From NCBI GenBank assembly GCA_022827165.1, contig JAJDTN010000434.1:1-19709 (forward strand): a stretch of DNA of 19,709 nt. Direction: 5' to 3'. The stretch is from Candidatus Latescibacterota bacterium. Lineage in GTDB: Bacteria > Latescibacterota > UBA2968 > UBA8231. Position 1 is the stretch's first letter. Every line of letters begins with the position of its first letter. Below are positions 14,763 to 19,709 of the stretch, piece after piece. The notes below the pieces were generated by a model. It saw nothing but the letters and a program-made list of their open reading frames with translations, was not told where the DNA came from and did not search any database. Position numbers and translations under genes: made by a program.

Positions 14763-17288
14763 TCAATACGCTACCTGCACCAGGCGGTGCGCCTTGCGGC
14801 CCGGCCCCTCCGCGTCCGCCTCCACCTCGATCTCCAGCAGATAGATGCCGGGAGGCACCCGCCGGCCGCTCTGGTCGTCGCCGGTCCAGCGGACCGTGTA
14901 CGATCCGCTCACGAGGGGACGCCGCTCCTTCCACTCCCGCACCAGGCCGCCGCCGAGATCGTAGAGGCGGGTCGTCACCGCGCGCTGCCCGCCGAGCCGG
15001 AGCACCGGGAACTCGAAGCGCGTCTCGTCGTTGATGCCGTCCCCGTTCGGGGTCAGGACCGGGGCGCTGACCCTCAGCGGGCCCATCACCGGCCCGGCTT
15101 CCAACGGCCCCCGCAACATCATCCCCTGACTCGAGGCCAGGGCGGTGGCGTCGCCGGGGTCCACCCGTTGCCATCGACCGGCCTCGGAGGAGTTTCCCAG
15201 TTCCGCCTGCAGGATGGCTCCCGGGCGGAACAGGGTCGCGGTGAAGCGCACTTCGATCAGGTCGACCTCGGCCCCCACCGCCGAGTCGAGGCGCACCCAC
15301 AGCGAGTCGGACCCGGCCGGGACCCGCTCCAGGTCGGATGGTCCCAGCTCGGCCGCCGGGCCGGCCTCCCACTGCGACTCGCGGCCCATGCGCAGAAGCT
15401 GGAACTCCAGGTCCACGCCGGGAGCGTACAGGCGGATCTGGTCCATCCCCGGCCCGTTGCGCAGGAAGTCGGCCTTGACGAAGAGGGACAGGGTGTCGGC
15501 GGCGCCCAGCCCGGATAACAGGGCCGGCTCGAGCTCGCCCCGGACCTGCCGGGCCAGGGGATCGAGGAAGTTCAGGCGGATCGACTGCAGGGAGGCGGCC
15601 TGGCGGGGATCGTCCGTCGTCAGCCAGGCCTGGAGCATGAGGTGTTCCCGGGGGCTCGGCGACGTGACGGGGGCTCCGGAGTGTTCGTACGCCTCGCTCC
15701 AGTCGCTCCAGTCAGCGCCGGGCACCTGCTCGGTGACGATCTCGATTTCCTTCTTGGCGAACTTGTTCAGCTTGTCGTACTGCTCCTCCGTGATCTGGCC
15801 GCCGTCCTGCTCGAAATAGCGGAGGACATCGACGAGCTGGTTGCCGGTGCGGCTGCGCAGGGCGATGGAGGTCCCGGGAGGCGTCTCTCCCTCCCACTCG
15901 ATCGAACTGAGGGTGCGGGCGCCGTCCAGCGCGATCAGGGGGGACGTGAGCCAGACGCGGGGCTGGTATCCCTCACCGTAGAACTGCATCTCCCGCGTGT
16001 CCGCCTGGCCTCCCGCCATGCCGCCGGAATAGGGAATGCTGATGTAGCGGGCGACGGTGGGTGCGAAGACCTTGGCGTGGTAGTCCATGCCGTCCCGGCC
16101 CCCGAGGGCCTGGCTGGTCCAGGCGAGTCTCCCCTCGGGCGTCAGGGCGCCGTCCGAGGTCCTGATCTCGTACTCGGTGATCGGTCCCTGAAAGCCCTTG
16201 TTCTGGAAGAACATCTGCACTCGATCGACCCAGTAGTAGGCGCCGAGGTCGAAGTAGAAGAAGCGCAGGGCGGGGGTGCGGACCGTGGTCAGGACCGTCG
16301 TTTCGTACAGGCCGTCCACCAGGCCGGTGACCGCGGTGGTATCGGTCTCGATCTTCTGCGCCACCCCCCGCCGGGCCGTCAGCCCGAGGGCGATGTTCTC
16401 GCCGATCGTGCGCACTTCCATCTCCGCCAGACGAGGACGCTCGCGGCGGAAGTAGCGGACCTCCCCGCGCAATCCGGGGTCGATCGCCTCGTAGACCTCC
16501 CGGTCGACCCGGATGCTGCCATCGCCCACCTCCTTGTAGTAGTCCACCGTCCCCCGGCGGGCCGGCTCCAGGGCGTCGTAGACCGGGCGGGACACTTCGG
16601 CGCCGCGCACCGAGTCGCTCTCCGTCACCACGAGCTGGACGTAGCGGATCTCGTCCCCCCGCCACGCGGGATCACGGGAGTCCCCCGAAGGCTCCACCTC
16701 GATGTCGAAGAGGCGCCGGCTCTTGTTGGCGCCCGGGGAGGCGTAGGCGACGACGAAGCTCTTGACGTCGCGCAGGCCCTGCTCGGGACGCTCGCCGTCC
16801 GAGGTCAGAAGGGTATACTGGAGAAAGGGATCCCCGAGATCCTCGTCCACGAAGGTCAGGCGGATGCGGGTGGCGGACACGACCCGCCCCAGATCCAGCT
16901 CGAACCACCAGTCGCGCAGCGGCTGGTCCGGGTCGGGCTGCCAGTACGTGGCCGGATCCCCGTCGACGAGGTTGGCCACCCCGGCGGCATTGGTGCCGGC
17001 TCTCACGGCGTGCAGGAAGCCGACCTCTTCCGCCTGCACTCCCTGGGGCGGATGCCGCCGCAGGTGCTCGACGATGTCGCGGGCGGCGTCGATGTCCTTG
17101 GCCACGAAGTGCGGGCGGGCGGCGGCGCCCGGGGCGGGGAACTCCACCGTGCCCGCGGGGTACTCCCAGGTCTTCAGGTGGCGGCCCTCGACCACGATCT
17201 GGTTGCCGCGGAGCAGATACCCCTGGCCCCAGACCGCACTGGCCCAGAGGACCCCGAGAGCCAGCGCCGCGCCGGTCCTGCCGTTCAT
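14763..17288 (-). CDS. Secreted protein with two discoidin-like domains and TPNGDGxND-type C-terminal domain (second of three)
   Basis: This 841-residue exported protein has a signal peptide at 1-22. It carries two discoidin-like sandwiches: one at about 90-225 (NLVDGDPATYW, FELDLGRV, IRYVQLVVTES) and one at about 290-440 (GLVDGLYET, FYFDLGAYY, EMQFYGEGY). Discoidin folds usually bind glycans or other surface ligands. Between them sits a tandem loop with VYDALEP and VYEAIDP (236-280). A further loop with EEQYDKL (502-507) precedes ADWSDWSEAY (525-534). The C-terminal domain (about 740-841) starts with LTPNGDGIND and runs through LYDLGGGLV, WTGDDQSG and VPPGIYL to a final VAY. I start at ATG 17288, where the signal peptide begins, although the frame is open upstream to 17369 within the previous gene. 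The gap to that gene is 11 nt. It is the largest of three paralogous cargo-like proteins. Confidence 0.83.
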   Translation of the reverse strand: MNGRTGAALALGVLWASAVWGQGYLLRGNQIVVEGRHLKTWEYPAGTVEFPAPGAAARPHFVAKDIDAARDIVEHLRRHPPQGVQAEEVGFLHAVRAGTNAAGVANLVDGDPATYWQPDPDQPLRDWWFELDLGRVVSATRIRLTFVDEDLGDPFLQYTLLTSDGERPEQGLRDVKSFVVAYASPGANKSRRLFDIEVEPSGDSRDPAWRGDEIRYVQLVVTESDSVRGAEVSRPVYDALEPARRGTVDYYKEVGDGSIRVDREVYEAIDPGLRGEVRYFRRERPRLAEMEVRTIGENIALGLTARRGVAQKIETDTTAVTGLVDGLYETTVLTTVRTPALRFFYFDLGAYYWVDRVQMFFQNKGFQGPITEYEIRTSDGALTPEGRLAWTSQALGGRDGMDYHAKVFAPTVARYISIPYSGGMAGGQADTREMQFYGEGYQPRVWLTSPLIALDGARTLSSIEWEGETPPGTSIALRSRTGNQLVDVLRYFEQDGGQITEEQYDKLNKFAKKEIEIVTEQVPGADWSDWSEAYEHSGAPVTSPSPREHLMLQAWLTTDDPRQAASLQSIRLNFLDPLARQVRGELEPALLSGLGAADTLSLFVKADFLRNGPGMDQIRLYAPGVDLEFQLLRMGRESQWEAGPAAELGPSDLERVPAGSDSLWVRLDSAVGAEVDLIEVRFTATLFRPGAILQAELGNSSEAGRWQRVDPGDATALASSQGMMLRGPLEAGPVMGPLRVSAPVLTPNGDGINDETRFEFPVLRLGGQRAVTTRLYDLGGGLVREWKERRPLVSGSYTVRWTGDDQSGRRVPPGIYLLEIEVEADAEGPGRKAHRLVQVAY

Positions 17289-17299
17289 CGACCCGCGCC

Positions 17300-19264
17300 T
17301 CAGTACGCCACCGCGATCAGGCGGGTCTCGCTGTCGCGGCCCCCTTCGCGGTCGACGGCGACCCGGCACAGGTAGATTCCCGGCGGCACCCGCCGGCCGC
17401 TGCCGTCGCGGCCGTCCCAGGGCCGGATGTAGCGCCCCGAACGGTCGCGGCCCTCGTACACCTCCCGCACCAGCCGGCCCGTCAGGTCCCAGACCCTCAC
17501 CTGCACCCGCCGGTCCTCGGTCAGCTTCAGCAGGTCGTAGCGGATCGCCACCTCGTCGTTGATCCCGTCGCCGTTGGGCGTGAAGGCGGCCGGCTCGATC
17601 TGGAGCCTCCCCACCGTCGACGCGCCCAGGGACAGGGTCTCCACCGACAGCCGGTTGCCGTCCAGCGCGTCGGTGGCGTCGCCGGCCCTCACCGGTTGCC
17701 AGACCTCCTCCGGCGCCTCGCTGTCGAAGACCCGGACCTGGAAGGTCGCCGCGTAGCGGTACGCCTCGCCCCGAAGCCGTACCCGCAGCAGCTCACCGCT
17801 GTCGTTCACTCCCAGCCGCGGAAAGCTCACGACCACCCGGTCGCCGGTGCGCAGGCTGTCCACCTCGGTGAAGGCCGCCGCCGCTCCCGCCACCTCGACG
17901 CCGACCACCTCCTCCACCCGGCCGCCCTGGAACCGCAGCTCCAGGCTGTCGAAGCCCCGGTCCTGCAGCGACAAGGTCGGCCGCACGGCGCAGGTGAACT
18001 CCGTCGGCTCCGAGGCCTCGACCCGCCACGGATCGACCTCCGCCACCAGGTCCGTCGCCGCCGGCGGCGACGATACCGCGAACTCCAGGTAGTTCACCTG
18101 CCCGCCGTCGAGGAAGTCGCTGGCGAAGTCGATCGAGAACTGCACGTAGGTGCGCGGCCTCGGCGCCACCATCGCCACCCCCAGACTGTCGCCGAAGGGG
18201 TACGGCGCCGACCACAGCTCCCAGCTCTCGGCGTCGTGCGTGATGCGGCCTTTCTCCTTGCCCTGCAGCTTGTCGTACTGGGCGCGGGTCAGGGGCGATC
18301 CGTCCGCGCCGTACGGCACCTCCTCGTCGGACCGGAAGGTCCGCCGCCAGTACCGGGACGGGTCCGGATCGTCGCCGCCGCGGCTGCGGATCGATACCCG
18401 GGCCGTCCCGTCCTGCCGGCCCGACCAGCGCACCCGGCCCAGACTGGACAGGGCGCCCAGGGGAATGGTGTTCGAGATATAGCCGGCGAACGGCACATAC
18501 CCCTCGGCGAAGACCTCCACCTCGGCGATTTCCCATGGCTCCCGCTGAAACGGGTCGACCCACAGCGCCAGCTGCCGCACCGGCGTCCGGTCCAGGGGGA
18601 TCTCCACCACCGGGTTCTTGTTCTGGGTGATCTCCGCCACCAGACCGAAGTCGAACGGCGTCTCCCGGACGAGCTTTCTGTGGAATTCCAGGTGGGACCG
18701 GTTCGGCGTTCCCCCGTGGGGCTCGCCGCTGGCGGTGGCGACGGCGATGTGCTCGATGTAGTGCGGGGAGCCGGGGCGCGGCGACACGCGCACCCGGTTC
18801 ACCGGGAACAGGCCGCCCAGGTCGAAGTACATGGTCAAGCCGTGGGTACCGGAAGCCGTACTGTACTCCAACGACGCAATATGCCCCTGGATGAAGGTGG
18901 CGAAGTCCCCATCGGCGACTACGTCCAGGTCCGGATCGTGGCCATATCCCGTGTAACGCTCGGTCCTCAGGAAGCCGCCCCGCTCCTGGGCCGAGTCCAG
19001 GACGTTCTCGTGGCTGCCGTGGTAGAACGGGGCCAGGGCTCCATCCAGGTTCACGTTGTCGGAGGCGCCGGCCGCGGCGGGGTCCACGTGGGCCCAGCTC
19101 AACTGCTCGAAGCCGGCGCGGCCGTCGGCCACCTCGGACGGCAGGGGGAAGCTGGCGTGGTCCTCGCCGCCGAGCCGGTAGATCGTCACCGCCTCCGCGG
19201 GGCCCCACGTCCCCGCGCCCGCCAACTGGCACAGGAGCAGGCCGGCCAATCGCCCTGCTGGCAA
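17300..19264 (-). CDS. Secreted discoidin-like protein with TPNGDGxND-type C-terminal domain (first of three)
   Basis: This 654-residue exported protein is the first gene of the presumed operon. The signal peptide is short (about 1-25, AEA before VTIYR). A discoidin-like sandwich spans about 110-255 (VADGDFATF, MYFDLGGLFPVNRVRV, EIAEVEVFAEGY). Then come GYISNTIPLG and a strand region, a loop with RAQYDKLQGKEKG (327-339) and ESWELWSAPY (346-355). The C-terminal domain (about 554-654) opens with FTPNGDGIND and continues with VWDLTGRLVREV, WDGRDGSG and VPPGIYLCRV to a final VAY. The start is TTG at 19264, supported by GAGGGTGA with 8 nt between GAGG and the start; no suitable ATG exists before the hydrophobic segment. 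Ligand and enzymatic activity are unknown; no catalytic motif was seen. Confidence 0.8.
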   Translation of the reverse strand: MPAGRLAGLLLCQLAGAGTWGPAEAVTIYRLGGEDHASFPLPSEVADGRAGFEQLSWAHVDPAAAGASDNVNLDGALAPFYHGSHENVLDSAQERGGFLRTERYTGYGHDPDLDVVADGDFATFIQGHIASLEYSTASGTHGLTMYFDLGGLFPVNRVRVSPRPGSPHYIEHIAVATASGEPHGGTPNRSHLEFHRKLVRETPFDFGLVAEITQNKNPVVEIPLDRTPVRQLALWVDPFQREPWEIAEVEVFAEGYVPFAGYISNTIPLGALSSLGRVRWSGRQDGTARVSIRSRGGDDPDPSRYWRRTFRSDEEVPYGADGSPLTRAQYDKLQGKEKGRITHDAESWELWSAPYPFGDSLGVAMVAPRPRTYVQFSIDFASDFLDGGQVNYLEFAVSSPPAATDLVAEVDPWRVEASEPTEFTCAVRPTLSLQDRGFDSLELRFQGGRVEEVVGVEVAGAAAAFTEVDSLRTGDRVVVSFPRLGVNDSGELLRVRLRGEAYRYAATFQVRVFDSEAPEEVWQPVRAGDATDALDGNRLSVETLSLGASTVGRLQIEPAAFTPNGDGINDEVAIRYDLLKLTEDRRVQVRVWDLTGRLVREVYEGRDRSGRYIRPWDGRDGSGRRVPPGIYLCRVAVDREGGRDSETRLIAVAY

Positions 19265-19268
19265 GATG

Positions 19269-19278
19269 TCACCCTCTT
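19269..19278 (-). promoter_or_regulatory. Ribosome-binding site deciding the TTG start of the first secreted-protein gene
   Basis: On the minus strand the sequence AAGAGGGTGA precedes the TTG at 19264, with 8 nt between GAGG and the start codon. No ATG is placed to give an intact signal peptide. Confidence 0.6.
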
Positions 19279-19298
19279 GTCGTATGGGGCTGATTCAG

Positions 19299-19333
19299 GG
19301 AAGGGGGGATGTTGACTTCACATCCCCCCTTCC
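19299..19333 (-). terminator. Perfect 14-bp inverted repeat between upstream gene and operon
   Basis: The arms (19299-19312 and 19320-19333) are exact reverse complements around a 7-nt loop and include a run of six G pairing with six C. The repeat begins 52 nt after the stop of the upstream gene and ends 34 nt before the TTG start of the first secreted-protein gene. On the minus strand it is followed by CTGAATCAGC, not a T tract, and on the plus strand the flank is TTCGTGCC. It is therefore not a canonical intrinsic terminator. It could still end upstream transcripts, protect an mRNA end, or mark a processing or attenuation point at the operon boundary. Confidence 0.55.
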
Positions 19334-19385
19334 TTCGTGCCATGGAACCTGATCGCCGGCAGCGAGACCTGCCCGCCGCCTGCTG

Positions 19386-19709
19386 CTACTCGGTGAAGGC
19401 AGCCTTGACGCGGCCCCAGCTCCTGGCTTCGACGGCGGTGCCGAACTCGACATCCTCCACCGGAGCCAGGAGGAAGTCGGTGGCTACCGACGAGGTCTGC
19501 CAGATGGTTGCCTGGCCGTTCAGGAGCCAATCCTCCTTCGAGTTCTCGTCGAGGGCGTCGTAGTCGGAGATCTGCCAGTTCATGCCGATGATCTGGTTTT
19601 CCACCATGTCGTGCACCACGCTGGCGTCCGGATCATCCCACTGCAGGTTGTCCCACACCGTGAACATCCACTCCGCCTGGCCGTTGACGTCGGGGGCGTT
19701 GGGCTCGAC
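19386..19709 (-). CDS. C-terminal end of a secreted, possibly CBM9-like carbohydrate-binding protein (5' end outside window)
   Basis: A frame with no start inside the window runs from the right edge to a TAG at 19386, giving 107 residues. An internal ATG at 19667 exists, but the coding frame continues beyond it, so this is the tail of a longer protein. The segment is rich in Trp, Asp and Asn and contains GQAEWMFTVWDN, IIGMNWQISDYD, NGQATIWQTSS and, near the end, SWGRVKAAF. These strings resemble the last beta-strands of carbohydrate-binding family 9-like domains in exported proteins of uncultured bacteria. That match is from memory and only moderate. It is separated from the operon by 121 bp with a strong hairpin, so it probably belongs to the preceding transcription unit. 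Confidence 0.55.
   Translation of the reverse strand, partial: VEPNAPDVNGQAEWMFTVWDNLQWDDPDASVVHDMVENQIIGMNWQISDYDALDENSKEDWLLNGQATIWQTSSVATDFLLAPVEDVEFGTAVEARSWGRVKAAFTE

Larger units (their letters stand above)
19265..19385. other. Longest intergenic gap (121 bp), putative operon boundary
   Basis: The gap contains the inverted repeat at 19299-19333 and a ribosome-binding sequence next to the downstream gene. I could not identify convincing -35 and -10 boxes for the minus strand; only 34 nt separate the hairpin from the start codon, so any promoter would have to overlap the hairpin or lie between it and the upstream stop. Confidence 0.5.

Noticed and set aside
5196..14844. Other long plus-strand frames (5196-6875, 6740-9910, 10024-11721, 11833-14844)
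   Set aside because: All are mirror images of minus-strand genes, with biased V/G/H/D/Q composition and no recognisable motif or signal peptide.
14749..15372. Upstream extension of the third secreted-protein gene
   Set aside because: The extension overlaps the end of the preceding gene and has shadow composition; the GTG at 14748 begins a proper signal peptide.
12571..19264. Direct assignment of the three exoproteins to the type IX secretion system
   Set aside because: The C-terminal domains share the TPNGDGxND opening with gliding-motility domains, but their later part is more FlgD-Ig-like and no type IX core component is visible. I keep it as an analogy only.
19228..19264. Lipoprotein signal in the first secreted protein (cysteine at residue 12)
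   Set aside because: The residues before the cysteine are LLL, which lacks the small residue required at the -1 position of a lipobox.
19265..19385. Sigma-70 promoter in the intergenic gap
   Set aside because: No pair of boxes with acceptable sequence and spacing could be found on the minus strand.
1..19709. tRNA, rRNA, CRISPR arrays, insertion sequences, attachment sites
   Set aside because: None was seen; coding sequence on the minus strand fills nearly the whole window.

Overview
The window is very GC-rich bacterial DNA in which essentially every base is used by one strand. All nine supported genes lie on the minus strand, so transcription runs from high to low coordinates. The proteins have Gram-negative envelope hallmarks: secreted proteins with signal peptides, two outer-membrane-barrel-like proteins, a lipoprotein foldase and polytopic permeases. 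A DUF6785-type membrane protein, a peptidase-M28-like/FtsX fusion, and secreted proteins ending in a TPNGDGxND beta-sandwich together suggest a poorly cultured lineage of the FCB/PVC kind (for example Latescibacterota-like). This placement is inferred from family recollection, not measured.

Layout in transcription order. (1) At the right edge is the C-terminal end of a secreted, probably carbohydrate-binding protein (19709-19386). (2) A 121-bp gap follows, containing a perfect 14-bp inverted repeat. (3) Three consecutive genes (19264-17300, 17288-14763, 14748-12571) encode related secreted proteins. Each has a signal peptide, one or two discoidin-like beta-sandwiches, a W..WS block, and a C-terminal domain that starts with a PNGDG(I/V)ND motif and ends in the residues VAY. 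(4) Two tandem paralogues (12555-9757, 9757-6854) encode large barrel-like proteins with N-terminal signal sequences and a highly conserved Asp/Asn-rich, EF-hand-like island. (5) Next is a lipoprotein with two parvulin-type peptidyl-prolyl isomerase domains (6854-5130). (6) Then a 1463-residue fusion of a degenerate M28 peptidase domain to an FtsX/MacB-type permease (5130-739). (7) After 62 nt comes the N-terminal part of a DUF6785-like membrane protein, cut by the left edge (676-1).

The eight genes from 19264 to 1 look like one operon. Gaps are 11-15 nt among the first four genes. Three successive junctions are TGATG stop/start overlaps: barrel to barrel, barrel to foldase, and foldase to permease fusion. 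Only the last gene is set off by a larger gap. The order is secreted proteins, outer-membrane proteins, periplasmic foldase, inner-membrane permease. My inference is that this encodes a dedicated apparatus for building a calcium-dependent surface layer or adhesive complex: the barrels and foldase would assemble or anchor the three C-terminally tagged proteins, and the catalytically dead M28-FtsX protein would sense or transmit force across the inner membrane. Nothing in the sequence proves this function. No RNA gene, CRISPR array, insertion sequence or attachment site was seen.
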